Shown one piece after another: positions 1-8,376 of a stretch of 25,348 bases of DNA. The notes under the pieces are model-generated. The model did not search any database. It had not been told where the DNA came from and worked only from the letters and a program-made list of their open reading frames with translations. The stretch lies in assembly GCA_934444365.1 (NCBI GenBank), contig CAKSCM010000020.1, positions 1 to 25,348 on the forward strand. Reading direction: 5' to 3'. The first letter of the stretch is position 1. The number at the start of each line of letters is the position of its first letter. The position numbers and the translations under genes are program-made. This DNA is from an uncultured Eubacteriales bacterium (lineage in GTDB: Bacteria; Bacillota; Clostridia; Oscillospirales; Acutalibacteraceae).

Positions 1-90
1 CCCCTTTAGGGGTGTGGCCTGTAAAATGCCCTTCTAGGGCTTATTCAAGCCTCCGGCTTTGCCGGAGGTTGTGACTGGCTTTTTGTAATT
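1..90 (+). mobile_element. Possible IS200/IS605-type element end (hairpin cluster)
   Basis: Three perfect hairpins follow each other in 68 bases: CCCCT/AGGGG at 1-12, GCCCT/AGGGC at 28-40, and an 8-bp stem CCTCCGGC/GCCGGAGG at 50-68 with a TTT loop, followed by GTTGTGAC. A run of short subterminal hairpins with the last one close to the element tip resembles the right end (and omega-RNA scaffold region) of IS200/IS605-type tnpB elements of Clostridia. That resemblance is from memory, not from a search. No transposase is visible in the window, so if this reading is right the gene lies to the left. It could instead be an ordinary structured intergenic RNA. Confidence 0.35.
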
Positions 91-281
91 TGTTTTAATG
101 TCGGGCACGGTTGCCGCTTTCCGGCTTTGATGTTTTCGTCGGTCTTCGGCGGATTTCCGCTTTAAGGTTGACCGAGGGCATAATCCTACCCGGTATATCC
201 GCTTTTTTCTTGATACGGCCGGTAAATGCCGCAAAATGTCCGGTGCTTCAGAATGATTGAAAACAGGATAGTTGTATGCCC

Positions 282-556
282 AAGCATAGGATGCTCAAAC
301 ACTTGTCGGTTTTTATGGATTTTAATTCAAGGCTACAGGCCACAAAAGCTTTGCGAACAGTCAAAATACCGTTTCGATCCTTGTCATTATGACAAATCAT
401 CTCTATAAAAACTGCCTCGCACCCGACACCGAGGATTTTTCGAGGAATTTTCCTTTTTTGAGACGAAGGCGGGCTTACCGCCCTTCAAGGCGAAAAGATG
501 GGAAATAACCGAAAAAGACCGCTGTCAGGCGGTAAGGGTTCGAGTATCCTATGCTT
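282..556. repeat. 275-bp segment bounded by 19-bp inverted repeats
   Basis: The 19-mer AAGCATAGGATGCTCAAAC at 282-300 matches the reverse complement of 538-556 at 17 of 19 positions. The segment between them carries further small hairpins (CCTCG/CGAGG at 413-433, a GGCGG/CCGCC stem near 466-490) and the tcdA terminator. No open reading frame there looks real. The right arm overlaps the tcdA stop codon (555-557). The layout is that of a small non-autonomous element (MITE) or of a long-range RNA or DNA stem. I see no convincing target-site duplication, so the origin is open. The rest of 91-281 shows nothing I can name. Confidence 0.45.
511..533 (-). terminator. Rho-independent terminator of tcdA
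   Basis: Read on the minus strand, a 5-bp stem ACCGC/GCGGT (518-522 with 529-533) with a 6-base loop is followed by CTTTTT. It lies about 20 bases beyond the tcdA stop codon, inside the inverted-repeat segment. The stem is short, so efficiency may be modest. Confidence 0.6.
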
Positions 557-1340
557 ATACGCCGAGGCCGTTTCCGCGAAGGCCGGTTAAATCCTTTATC
601 ACCTCGCCGGCGATTATAAGCCCTACTACCGGCGGCACAAACGACACGCTGCCCGGGGTGGTCCTTTTGGCGGGACGGGGGGTATCGGCGCCGATAGCTG
701 TGTCAGCCGAAATTTTTAAACCTTCTTCGTTTTGCAAAGGTGTGTTTACCGGCTTTACAGGCAGCTCCTGAGAGTAAACCACCTTAAGCTTTTTCACCCC
801 TCGCTTTTTCAGCTGGCTCCTCATCACCTTGGCCAGCGGACAAACCGAGGTTTTGTATATATCGGTCACCCTAAAGGCGGTGGGGTCGAGCTTGTTGCCG
901 GCCCCCATAGCGCTTATTACGGGGATGCTTTGTTTATAAGCTCTGACGATAAGCTCTGTTTTTGCCGTTACGGTATCGATGGCGTCGATTATATAATCGT
1001 AGCATGACAGATCTATGCTTTCAGCCGTTTCGGGAGTGTAAAAAATATTATGAGCCGTTATTTTCAGCTCCGGATTTATGCTTTTCAGCCGATTTACGGC
1101 TACGTCGGTTTTGTAAAGGCCGAGTGTTTCATGGGTTGCAAAAAGCTGACGGTTTATGTTGCTCAGACAGACTATATCGTCGTCGATGACGTCTATCGCC
1201 CCTATTCCGCCTCTTACAAGAGCTTCGGCGGCGTAGCTGCCCACTCCCCCTATACCGAACACCGCGACCCTTGCTTTTTTAAGCTTTTCAAGAGCATTTT
1301 CTCCCAAAATAAGCTGCGAACGCGAAAATTGATCCGGCAT
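555..1340 (-). CDS. tcdA: tRNA threonylcarbamoyladenosine dehydratase (TcdA/CsdL, E1-like)
   Basis: The 261-residue product belongs to the ThiF/MoeB/HesA E1-like family. TcdA uses ATP to dehydrate t6A37 of ANN-decoding tRNAs to the cyclic form ct6A. The N-terminal block FSRSQLILG and the nucleotide-binding GIGGVGSYAAEALVRGGIG are characteristic, followed by a DDDIV..NINRQ segment. The length matches the usual 250-270 residues. The frame is open upstream to 1409, but the ATG at 1340 fits the conserved family N-terminus and has GGGAG about 11 bases upstream. A GTG two codons earlier is an alternative. The gene is transcribed divergently from alaS, another tRNA-related gene. No catalytic residue looks missing. 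Confidence 0.93.
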   Translation of the reverse strand: MPDQFSRSQLILGENALEKLKKARVAVFGIGGVGSYAAEALVRGGIGAIDVIDDDIVCLSNINRQLFATHETLGLYKTDVAVNRLKSINPELKITAHNIFYTPETAESIDLSCYDYIIDAIDTVTAKTELIVRAYKQSIPVISAMGAGNKLDPTAFRVTDIYKTSVCPLAKVMRSQLKKRGVKKLKVVYSQELPVKPVNTPLQNEEGLKISADTAIGADTPRPAKRTTPGSVSFVPPVVGLIIAGEVIKDLTGLRGNGLGV

Positions 1341-1431
1341 ATACACATTTTCTCCCTTTTCTATACAGCTTTTATGTTTTCGCCTTAGCGGCAGTAAGGC
1401 CTCAAACACAAAGCTGCTGCATGTTTTATTA

Positions 1432-1459
1432 ATGATATCACATTTTTTAAGTATTTCAA
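1432..1459 (-). promoter_or_regulatory. SigA-type promoter of tcdA
   Basis: On the minus strand TTGAAA (1454-1459) and TATCAT (1432-1437) are separated by 16 bases, with TG one base before the -10 (extended -10). It would give a leader of about 85 bases for tcdA. Confidence 0.6.
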
Positions 1460-1489
1460 GTTTATACAGCCGGACTTCGGCATTTTTAA

Positions 1490-1518
1490 TTGACAGCAGA
1501 ACTTAAATTGTTTATAAT
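1490..1518 (+). promoter_or_regulatory. Consensus SigA promoter of alaS
   Basis: TTGACA (1490-1495) and TATAAT (1513-1518) are separated by 17 bases, an exact match to the SigA consensus. It lies 68 bases upstream of the chosen alaS start and back to back with the tcdA promoter. The leader is too short for a T-box, so alaS seems constitutively expressed here. Confidence 0.88.
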
Positions 1519-1585
1519 AAAAACAATTATATTTACATATTATGCTCCTGTTGTACGGCCGGAGGAAAAAAGAGGTACAGTATCA

Positions 1586-4225
1586 ATGGAATGGACATCA
1601 CTTAACGATTTAAGAGAGAAATTTTTGAGCTTTTTTGAGAGCAAGGGACATCTTCGTCTTCCCAGCTTTTCGCTTATCCCGAACGGCGATAAATCGCTTT
1701 TGCTTATAAATTCCGGCATGGCACCAATGAAAAAATATTTTACCGGAGAGATCACCCCTCCGCGCAAGAGGGTTACCACCTGCCAGAAATGCATCCGCAC
1801 CCCCGATATCGAAAGGGTCGGAAAGACCGCCCGTCACGGTACGTTTTTTGAAATGCTCGGCAACTTCTCGTTCGGCGATTACTTCAAGCATGAGGCAACC
1901 GCCTGGGCGTGGGAATTTTTTACAAAAGAGCTTGAAATTCCGGCCGACCGTCTTTGGATAACTATATATCAGGACGACGACGAGGCCTTTGATATATGGA
2001 CCAAGGAGGTTGGTGTTCCGGCCGAAAGAATAGTCCGCATGGGCAAAGAGGACAACTTCTGGGAGCATGGTACAGGACCTTGCGGCCCGTGTTCCGAAAT
2101 ACATTTCGATCGCGGCGAAAAGTACGGCTGTGGTAAGCCCGGGTGTGCCGTCGGATGCGACTGCGACCGGTATGTTGAGGTTTGGAACCTTGTTTTCACC
2201 CAGTTCGATTCGGACGGCAAGGGCGGATATACCCCCCTTGACCATCCCAATATCGATACCGGAATGGGACTCGAAAGACTCGCCTGTGTTATGCAGGGGG
2301 TGGACAACCTTTTTGAGGTCGACACCGTCCAGAATATAATGAAGCACATCTCGACCATCGCCGGCGTTACCTATAAGCAGGATCATAAAACCGACGTTTC
2401 TTTGCGTGTTATAACCGATCACATCCGTTCGACCGTATTTATGATAGGCGACGGAGTTATGCCCTCGAACGAGGGCCGCGGCTACGTTTTGAGACGGCTG
2501 TTACGCCGGGCTGCACGTCACGGCAGGCTTTTAGGACTGCATGAGCCCTTCCTTTACAAGGTAGCCTCCACCGTTATAAAAGAGAACAAAACGGCCTATC
2601 CCGAGCTTTGCGAGAAGGAGGCCTTTATTTCCCAGCTTATAAAGGTCGAGGAAGAGAATTTCGGCCGCACGATCGACCAGGGACTCAGCCTCCTTAACGA
2701 GCTTTGCGGCGACGGAAAGCTTAAATGCCTATCCGGAGAGGACGCCTTCCGTCTTTACGACACCTACGGTTTTCCGCTTGATCTTACCAAGGATATCCTT
2801 GAAGAAAAGGGCATTACGGTAGACGAGGAGGGCTTTGATAACCTCATGCACGAGCAAAAGACCCGTGCCCGCGCGGCGCGCAAGAATGCCGGCGCCGAGG
2901 CGTGGGAGGGCTCATCCGACGTTTTAAAGGGAATAGAAAGCACCGATTTTGTCGGCTACGATAAGCTCGCATGCGACGCGAAGGTTTTACGCATTGTAAA
3001 GGACGGCGAGGCGTGCTCATCGGCCCAGACCGGCGAGGATGTCTCGATAATACTTGATACCACTCCGTTTTATGCCGAAAGCGGCGGACAAACCGGCGAT
3101 ACCGGACGTATGGTATGCGAATCGGCCGATATTTCGGTTGGCGATACCTTTAAAAATCACGAGGGCGTAATAGTTCATTCCTGCACCGTAACGGCCGGCG
3201 AGATAAAGGTCGGCGATACCGTAACGGCCGAGGTTGACAGCGAAAAACGGCATGCCGTCATGCGCAATCACACGAGCGCCCATTTGCTTCAGGCAGCCTT
3301 AAGACAGATACTCGGCGATCATGTCGAGCAGGCAGGACAGCTTGTCTCCCCCGAGCGCATGAGGTTCGATTTTACGCATTTCAGTGCTCTTACCCACGAG
3401 GAATTGCGGGCCGTCGAGGACGCGGTGAACAACGCCGTGCTTTCGGCCATTCCCGTTGAGGTTAAAGAAATGCCCGTAAACGAAGCCAAAAAGCTTGGCG
3501 CAATGGCCTTGTTCGGCGAAAAGTACGGGGATGTTGTACGGGTGGTTCGCTGCGGCGATTTTTCGGTAGAGCTTTGCGGCGGCACCCACGTTAAGAATAC
3601 CTCTGAAATCGGACTTTTCCGCATAATCTCCGAAAGCTCGGTCGCGGCCGGCGTCCGCCGTATTGAGGCCTTTACCGGCAAGCGCGTTATAGAGCTTTTG
3701 AACGAATACGTAGGCGGAATGGCAAAGGCGGCCTCCGCCCTTAAGAGCGCCGTAAACATCGAAGATATAGCCGAAAAATCCGCACTTTTGACAACCCAGC
3801 TTAAAAATGCCGAACGCAAGATCGAAGCGCTCGAATCGGAGATCGCCGCCGGACGGGTTGCGGATCTTATAAAGAATGCAAAACAGGTCAAAAACGTACG
3901 GCTTGTAACCTCGTTTGGCGAGAATATACCTTCCGACGCACTCAGGCTTTCGTGCGATAAGGCGCGCGAGCTCGGCGACGATATAGTGGCCGTCATGTGC
4001 AGCGTTGATAAGGCGTCGTCCAAGGTCACCTTTGCGGCGGCTTGCGGCGGCGCGGCCGTAAAGGCCGGAGCAAACGCCGGCACAATTGTTAAACGCGCGG
4101 CGGCACTTTGCGGCGGCAACGGCGGCGGCCGGCCCGACAGCGCCATGGCCGGAGCAAAGGAGCCGGAGAAGGCCTTGTCGGCCCTCGGTGAGGTTGAAGG
4201 TATTCTTTCCGAGCTGTTGGGATAA
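1586..4225 (+). CDS. alaS: Alanine--tRNA ligase (AlaRS)
   Basis: The 879-residue class II aminoacyl-tRNA synthetase charges tRNA-Ala. It shows the N-terminal catalytic domain with motif GTFFEMLGNFSFGDYF near residue 86-100, then the editing domain with zinc ligands H562 and H566 (HTSAH) and C664 and H668 (CGGTH). These sit two residues before the corresponding E. coli positions as I recall them. The C-terminal oligomerisation and DHHA1-like domain ends in the glycine-rich part GGNGGGRPD. The frame is open back to 1490, but that codon lies inside the -35 box. The ATG at 1586 gives the family N-terminus EWTSLNDLREKFLSFF, with AGAGG ten bases upstream. Length is normal for the family. Confidence 0.98.
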   Translation: MEWTSLNDLREKFLSFFESKGHLRLPSFSLIPNGDKSLLLINSGMAPMKKYFTGEITPPRKRVTTCQKCIRTPDIERVGKTARHGTFFEMLGNFSFGDYFKHEATAWAWEFFTKELEIPADRLWITIYQDDDEAFDIWTKEVGVPAERIVRMGKEDNFWEHGTGPCGPCSEIHFDRGEKYGCGKPGCAVGCDCDRYVEVWNLVFTQFDSDGKGGYTPLDHPNIDTGMGLERLACVMQGVDNLFEVDTVQNIMKHISTIAGVTYKQDHKTDVSLRVITDHIRSTVFMIGDGVMPSNEGRGYVLRRLLRRAARHGRLLGLHEPFLYKVASTVIKENKTAYPELCEKEAFISQLIKVEEENFGRTIDQGLSLLNELCGDGKLKCLSGEDAFRLYDTYGFPLDLTKDILEEKGITVDEEGFDNLMHEQKTRARAARKNAGAEAWEGSSDVLKGIESTDFVGYDKLACDAKVLRIVKDGEACSSAQTGEDVSIILDTTPFYAESGGQTGDTGRMVCESADISVGDTFKNHEGVIVHSCTVTAGEIKVGDTVTAEVDSEKRHAVMRNHTSAHLLQAALRQILGDHVEQAGQLVSPERMRFDFTHFSALTHEELRAVEDAVNNAVLSAIPVEVKEMPVNEAKKLGAMALFGEKYGDVVRVVRCGDFSVELCGGTHVKNTSEIGLFRIISESSVAAGVRRIEAFTGKRVIELLNEYVGGMAKAASALKSAVNIEDIAEKSALLTTQLKNAERKIEALESEIAAGRVADLIKNAKQVKNVRLVTSFGENIPSDALRLSCDKARELGDDIVAVMCSVDKASSKVTFAAACGGAAVKAGANAGTIVKRAAALCGGNGGGRPDSAMAGAKEPEKALSALGEVEGILSELLG

Positions 4226-4654
4226 AGCGTTATAAATACTGCTTCTGGCAAAGATAAACCAAAAAAATCAGGGTTCACCCTCCGCTGCAGCACGGGTATT
4301 AAAAAGACGGCAGACGCAGCCGGCAATTAAGCGGTGCCGGGCGAATTCTGTTCGGCATGGGATTATGACCGGTGCGGTATGATGTGTACCCGGGTATGTC
4401 ATGAAGCATAGTCGGCCCGGCTTCGTATGAGGAGCGCCCGATTTTTGCAAGTGCAGTCGGTTTGGCATGAGGTTTGACCGGCTCGGCGCGATTTGTGTTA
4501 TCAATTATAAAATGTATATCGGCCGTTTTTTACCGGATAAGACGACAAAAAACGCCGAAAACCGAGACTTTACCGGTTTCATCGCTATAGTTTGGATTGA
4601 TTTTTAAGCGCCGAGCTTTTTTAGCGGCGCAATAAATTTTCGGAGGAATGTAAA
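4226..4654. other. Gene-free stretch between alaS and lexA with degenerate GGYATG words
   Basis: No credible gene is present. The stretch contains five related words (GGCATG at 4354, GGTATG at 4376 and 4393, CGTATG at 4424, GGCATG at 4464), and 4351-4372 aligns with 4461-4481 as a degenerate direct repeat. A stem GCGCCG/CGGCGC (4608-4613 with 4625-4630) lies just upstream of the lexA ribosome site. I find no palindromic GAAC-N4-GTTC LexA box and no promoter with good spacing. Confidence 0.5.
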
Positions 4655-5236
4655 ATGACACTTAACGAAAAGTGTACGAGTATACTCGAATATTTACGCA
4701 GCCGTGCAGGCGACATTCCTCCGACGGTACGGGAGATTTGCAAGGGCACCGGAATCAGCTCGACATCATGTGTGCACAGATATTTATGCCAGCTTACCGA
4801 AAAGGGGCTTGTCGAAAAGGTCAATTCCGGCTCAAGAGGATACCGTGTATCGGGCAGCGAGGCGAGGATGGTTCCCCTTATAGGCAGGGTTACCGCCGGA
4901 GTTCCGATACTTGCCGTTGAGGAAATAACCGATATGATGGCCATACCGTTTTCCGACATGTCGGGTGAGCTTTTTGCCTTGAGGGTTCAGGGCGAAAGCA
5001 TGAAAAACGCCGCGATTTTAGACGGCGATATAATTGTCGCAAGAAGGGCCGACACGGCCGATAACGGCCAGATAGTGGTAGCCCTTATAGACGATGAGGC
5101 TACCGTCAAGCGGTTTTTTATGGAGCCGGACGGCATGGTCAGGCTCCAGCCCGAAAACGAGGCCTTCGAGCCGATATATTCCGACCACGCCGAAATTCTC
5201 GGAATCGTAACGGCGGTCATGCGTCGGTATAGGTAG
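4655..5236 (+). CDS. lexA: LexA repressor, SOS regulator
   Basis: The 193-residue protein has an N-terminal winged-helix DNA-binding domain (about 1-65) and a C-terminal S24 peptidase domain. The self-cleavage site is A81-G82 in VTAG, the nucleophile is S115 in GESM, and the general base is K152 in TVKRFF, so the RecA-stimulated autolysis machinery looks complete. The DNA-binding domain has the LexA layout IPPTVREICKGTGI followed by a recognition helix around residues 35-50. The start has GGAGG at 4642-4646, eight bases upstream. It sits between alaS and ruvX. I did not find a canonical Gram-positive SOS box in front of it, so autoregulation cannot be confirmed from sequence. Confidence 0.95.
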   Translation: MTLNEKCTSILEYLRSRAGDIPPTVREICKGTGISSTSCVHRYLCQLTEKGLVEKVNSGSRGYRVSGSEARMVPLIGRVTAGVPILAVEEITDMMAIPFSDMSGELFALRVQGESMKNAAILDGDIIVARRADTADNGQIVVALIDDEATVKRFFMEPDGMVRLQPENEAFEPIYSDHAEILGIVTAVMRRYR

Positions 5237-5336
5237 TTTGACCGAAAGATTTTTGAGGTTTTGCGTCGGAATTTCAGTCCGGGCGAAACGGCCTGGAGCT
5301 TCACGGTTTATAAAAAATAAAATAATCAAGCATTGT

Positions 5337-5374
5337 AATTCCGGCGGCGGTATGCGCCGGAATTGCGTTGTTTT
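5337..5374 (+). terminator. Terminator after lexA
   Basis: A perfect 10-bp stem AATTCCGGCG/CGCCGGAATT (5337-5346 with 5355-5364), with an 8-base loop, is followed by GCGTTGTTTT. The T-tract is interrupted, so it may be leaky. The remaining 5375-5623 shows only AT-rich sequence, with a weak TTGAAA (5498) that could promote ruvX. Confidence 0.6.
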
Positions 5375-5623
5375 AGCGGCTGAAAATTAAAAAATGCGGC
5401 CGGAATAAATCCCGAAATCGATAAAAGGCCAAAAATATAACCGTACTAATGCGGCTTCAGGACGTATTTTTGTTTATCTGCCGATTAGTAACGGGATTTG
5501 AAATTACATTTGATTAATTAATTAAAATAAAGGTTGGCCGGGGACGTTTTTCGGTTTTAGTCCTGCTGTAAGGGCGAAAAAAAGGCGGTTTCCGGTATGA
5601 AAAATAAGAAAAAGGAGCAGTTT

Positions 5624-6046
5624 ATGATAATAATGTCGGTAGACTACGGCGACGCGCGCACCGGAATTGCTGTGTGCGATTCCGGCGAGATACTTGCGAG
5701 CCCGGTATGTACGATACACGAGAGGAACGAGGCGGCCCTGATTGAAAAAATAGCGGCCGTGGCTTTGGAGCGAAAAGCTGAGCTTATAGTTGTGGGACTA
5801 CCCAAAAACATGGACTCGAGCGAGGGCGAGCGAGCCCAAAAAAGCCGGAATTTTGCCGAAAGACTCAGCGAGCGCACTGGACTGCCCTTTGAAATGTACG
5901 ACGAGCGGTGTACAACGGTGGTTTCGGCGGCGAGCCTTAATTTTACCAACACGCGAGGAAAAAAACGCAAAGCGGTTATCGATTCTCTTGCGGCGGTGGT
6001 GATTTTAGAGGATTTTTTGAAAAAACGCCATGCGTCGCGCGTCTGA
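5624..6046 (+). CDS. ruvX: RuvX/YqgF family pre-16S rRNA nuclease
   Basis: The 140-residue RNase H-fold protein belongs to the YqgF family. These proteins were predicted as Holliday junction resolvases and are now tied to 5'-end processing of 16S rRNA. The acidic residues are in place: D7 in VDYGDARTG, E94 in DERCTT, and D120 in IDSLAAVVILEDFL. The frame can be read from an ATG at 5597, but the ATG at 5624 has AAAGGAG six bases upstream and gives the usual family length and N-terminus. In many Firmicutes yqgF lies close to alaS. Here lexA lies between them. Confidence 0.93.
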   Translation: MIIMSVDYGDARTGIAVCDSGEILASPVCTIHERNEAALIEKIAAVALERKAELIVVGLPKNMDSSEGERAQKSRNFAERLSERTGLPFEMYDERCTTVVSAASLNFTNTRGKKRKAVIDSLAAVVILEDFLKKRHASRV

Positions 6047-6173
6047 TTTTATAACCGGCCGAGTAGTTGACCGAAGGTAAGTGCGATTATTAGTACTTCG
6101 CATTGCCGTAATGAAACGGCATAACGCCCTCGGCGTGAAACCGAAATTTTTAAATTAAACATGAAAAAAGCTT

Positions 6174-6216
6174 AAAAGAGCACCGTTGCAGTCTATTCTG
6201 CACTGTGCTCTTTTTT
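6174..6216 (+). terminator. Strong rho-independent terminator after ruvX
   Basis: The arms AAAAGAGCAC (6174-6183) and GTGCTCTTTT (6205-6214) pair, with inner TTGCAG/CTGCA pairing, and a run of six T follows the GC part. It closes the lexA-ruvX direction of transcription. Confidence 0.85.
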
Positions 6217-6429
6217 ATATTGTCGATTAACGGATCTTACAATGCGGCAACAAAGTTTTTTAAACGGCCCATTTATTTCATCTATTGTTGCCGCCGAAAC
6301 AAAAAGCCTGAATATAAAACCGTATAAAAAAGTTATGGTACCGACCTATTCGCGGTCGTGCCGTCTTTAATCGCTAATTTATTAAAAGCGGTTTTTTCGG
6401 CAAGACTTACAGTTTTAAAATCCAACGCA
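6217..6429. other. Gene-free stretch with a 10-bp inverted repeat
   Basis: Between two convergent terminators lies a perfect inverted repeat, GCGGCAACAA (6244-6253) and TTGTTGCCGC (6285-6294), with a 31-base spacer. Nothing else is recognisable and no reading frame is credible. Confidence 0.45.
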
Positions 6430-6462
6430 AAAAACAAACTCCGCGTAAAAAATTACGCGGAG
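6430..6462 (-). terminator. Terminator of the dockerin protein gene
   Basis: On the minus strand the 9-bp stem CTCCGCGTA/TACGCGGAG (6439-6447 with 6454-6462) is followed by TTTGTTTTTTGCG. It ends transcription from the gene that stops at 6536. Confidence 0.82.
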
Positions 6463-6535
6463 CCTTTTAGGGAGAGGGATTTAAGCAAATAATTACTTAA
6501 ACTTGGTTGTCAAAATTTAATTGCGCTCGTGATCT

Positions 6536-7969
6536 TTAGCCTTCGATGGGGAACTTATCGATCTTCTTAACCGAATACTGGAGGATAAGGAGGGCATCGT
6601 TGGCGCTTATGCCTTCTCTGCCGTCAACCTCTGCAGCGAGCTTCTGAACATCGGTAAGATCAGCCTTGTCGACAGATGCCTGAAGGGCAAGAAGTGCGTC
6701 GTTGGCAGTGATCTTGTTTTCCTCGTCCATGTCGACGTTACCGAGGGTGTAGGGATGCTCAATATCCCAAATCTTCTTCTCGGCGTTTGTAAGGGTTGCA
6801 AGATTGTCCTCGCCGACCAGTGCCTTCTGATCGTCGGTAAGGGCGTCATAAGCCTTGCGGGCCTCGCTGATGGGGAACTTATCCACAAGGGTTATCTCAT
6901 CGTAAGCGGTAAGTGCGCCTATGGCCGATATAACCGACGATGCGGCGGCGCAATCGTCATAAGCCTTAACGGCTGCATTATAAACATCGATATTCTCAAC
7001 GGAGAAATCGGTGCCGAAATGCTCTTTAAGGGTATCGAGAGCGGCTGTTGCATCATTTATTGCATCAAGCTTCTCGGTGTAGTTGGAAAGGTTAACCTCG
7101 CCTATAGCTGCAATCTTCTCTTTTGCGGCATTTTCGAGATCGCTCTTTCTGAAGCTCCAGTAAGCGGACATAACCCTGTTGTACTTGGCTATGTTCTCAA
7201 CGTAAACGTTGGGATATTTGCTCTGGGCGTCCTCTAAAGCGGCCTTTGCGGCGAGAATCTCGGTCTCAAGAGAATCAACCGTCTCGGCGGTCGGAACGGT
7301 AAGGGCGTCAAAGGTGTTGCTAAGTTCCTTCTCGACAGCCGTACGGGCGTCATACATTTCCTTGTTCATGAAAATGATGTTGTCGATCTTGAAGTCGGTC
7401 TCATAGTAACGGTCGGGACCGCCGTAAAGCAACCAGGAAATACGCATACGCGAGATGTGATTGCGGTTGGCCGGTTTGTTCGGCTGAAGCTCGGTGTTGA
7501 GGAGGTTGTCAAGGGTAACCCTGTGCCAGCCCTGAGCCCAACCCTTTATGTTGGTGTTGAGGTTGAATCCGTCAGCCTGCTGATAGTCGGTATCGATAAG
7601 GTTGGTCTGCATACCGCCGGCAGTTTCGGGATCCATATCATGGCTTACCCAAAGCATATAGTCGACTATCGGGTAGTTGTTTGTATTTACGGCCTCTTCG
7701 GTGTTTACAGCCACCATCATGGCGAAAACATCAGCGTCCTTCTTTACGCCGGAGGCAGGAAGGTCAATAGCAACGCAGGCTGTGCCCTCTACCTTGTTTT
7801 CGGTGTCGCGGCTTACGGGGTTGGTGTTTTTCTGGGCTTCTATGTCGTAAACTTCATCGCAGTTGTTGAAAACGACATATCCAGCCTCGGCTGCCGACGC
7901 AAACGGTAAAACGGCGCATACCGAAACGGCAACAAGCAGTGAAAGGATAAGTGAAATAGCCTTTTTCAT
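6536..7969 (-). CDS. Secreted protein with C-terminal dockerin-like domain
   Basis: The 477-residue protein starts with a Sec signal peptide (KKAISLILSLLVAVSVC, likely cut after ASA at residue 26). Residues 30-200 look like a beta-sandwich of the carbohydrate-binding type, ending in FKIDNIIFMN. Residues 205-400 are helical and repetitive, with the surface-protein motif AYDALTDDQKALVGEDNL. Residues 409-477 are two EF-hand-like dockerin repeats, DMDEENKITANDALLALQ and DGREGISANDALLILQYSV. Dockerins bind cohesins of a scaffoldin or cell-surface anchor, so this is probably an extracellular, docked, non-catalytic or binding protein. I cannot name a catalytic domain. The ATG at 7969 has AAAGGAG upstream. 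The start of the helical part could also be a FIVAR-like spacer. Confidence 0.85.
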   Translation of the reverse strand: MKKAISLILSLLVAVSVCAVLPFASAAEAGYVVFNNCDEVYDIEAQKNTNPVSRDTENKVEGTACVAIDLPASGVKKDADVFAMMVAVNTEEAVNTNNYPIVDYMLWVSHDMDPETAGGMQTNLIDTDYQQADGFNLNTNIKGWAQGWHRVTLDNLLNTELQPNKPANRNHISRMRISWLLYGGPDRYYETDFKIDNIIFMNKEMYDARTAVEKELSNTFDALTVPTAETVDSLETEILAAKAALEDAQSKYPNVYVENIAKYNRVMSAYWSFRKSDLENAAKEKIAAIGEVNLSNYTEKLDAINDATAALDTLKEHFGTDFSVENIDVYNAAVKAYDDCAAASSVISAIGALTAYDEITLVDKFPISEARKAYDALTDDQKALVGEDNLATLTNAEKKIWDIEHPYTLGNVDMDEENKITANDALLALQASVDKADLTDVQKLAAEVDGREGISANDALLILQYSVKKIDKFPIEG

Positions 7970-8039
7970 GGTTTTGCTCCTTTAAATTTTATTGATTTTA
8001 CATTACAGTAAAGGTCTCAAACTCCCTTTATCTGCTTTG

Positions 8040-8068
8040 AGTATACTTTGTGATTAACTTAAAGTAAA
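8040..8068 (-). promoter_or_regulatory. SigA-type promoter of the dockerin protein gene
   Basis: On the minus strand TTTACT (8063-8068) and TATACT (8040-8045) are 17 bases apart. The leader to the ATG at 7969 would be about 65 bases. Confidence 0.5.
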
Positions 8069-8376
8069 GTGCATTTGTGCTCAAAAATATTGACAATAAT
8101 GCTCTCTTTCGGGGCAATAAATCCTCTTTTTGTGAAAATAAAACATTATTGCACAAGCCAGGAAGAAATATTTCCGGATTTAAAATGCTCCTTTTCGCCA
8201 TATGCCGTTTTACGGAATAAAAAACGGGTCGGTATACGGCGGCTTATCGGGGGGAGTTTTATCGGAAAACATATTCTTTTCGGGACGTAGGCGTTTTTGA
8301 GGAGTTTAACATAAAAACGGCAGGTCCCCATTACGCGGTATGACGGCAAAACAGCAATAAAATGGTTTTACCGCCC
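8069..8376. other. Gene-free stretch between divergent promoters
   Basis: AT-rich sequence separates the minus-strand dockerin promoter from the thrS promoter pair. A TTGACA at 8090 has no matching -10. Short open frames on either strand lack ribosome sites. I see nothing else here. Confidence 0.4.

Noticed and set aside
34..234. 66-residue minus-strand frame at the left edge
   Set aside because: It runs through the hairpin cluster and has a composition typical of noncoding GC-rich stems, with no transposase motif.
530..556. tRNA-like T-arm (GGTTCGAGTATCC)
   Set aside because: No acceptor, D or anticodon arms can be found, and the stretch is explained by the inverted-repeat arm and the tcdA end.
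1610..2422. 270-residue minus-strand frame
   Set aside because: It is antisense to alaS, which has full family conservation.
4268..4504. 78-residue minus-strand frame between alaS and lexA
   Set aside because: It has no ribosome site or recognisable domain, and its sequence follows the degenerate repeats.
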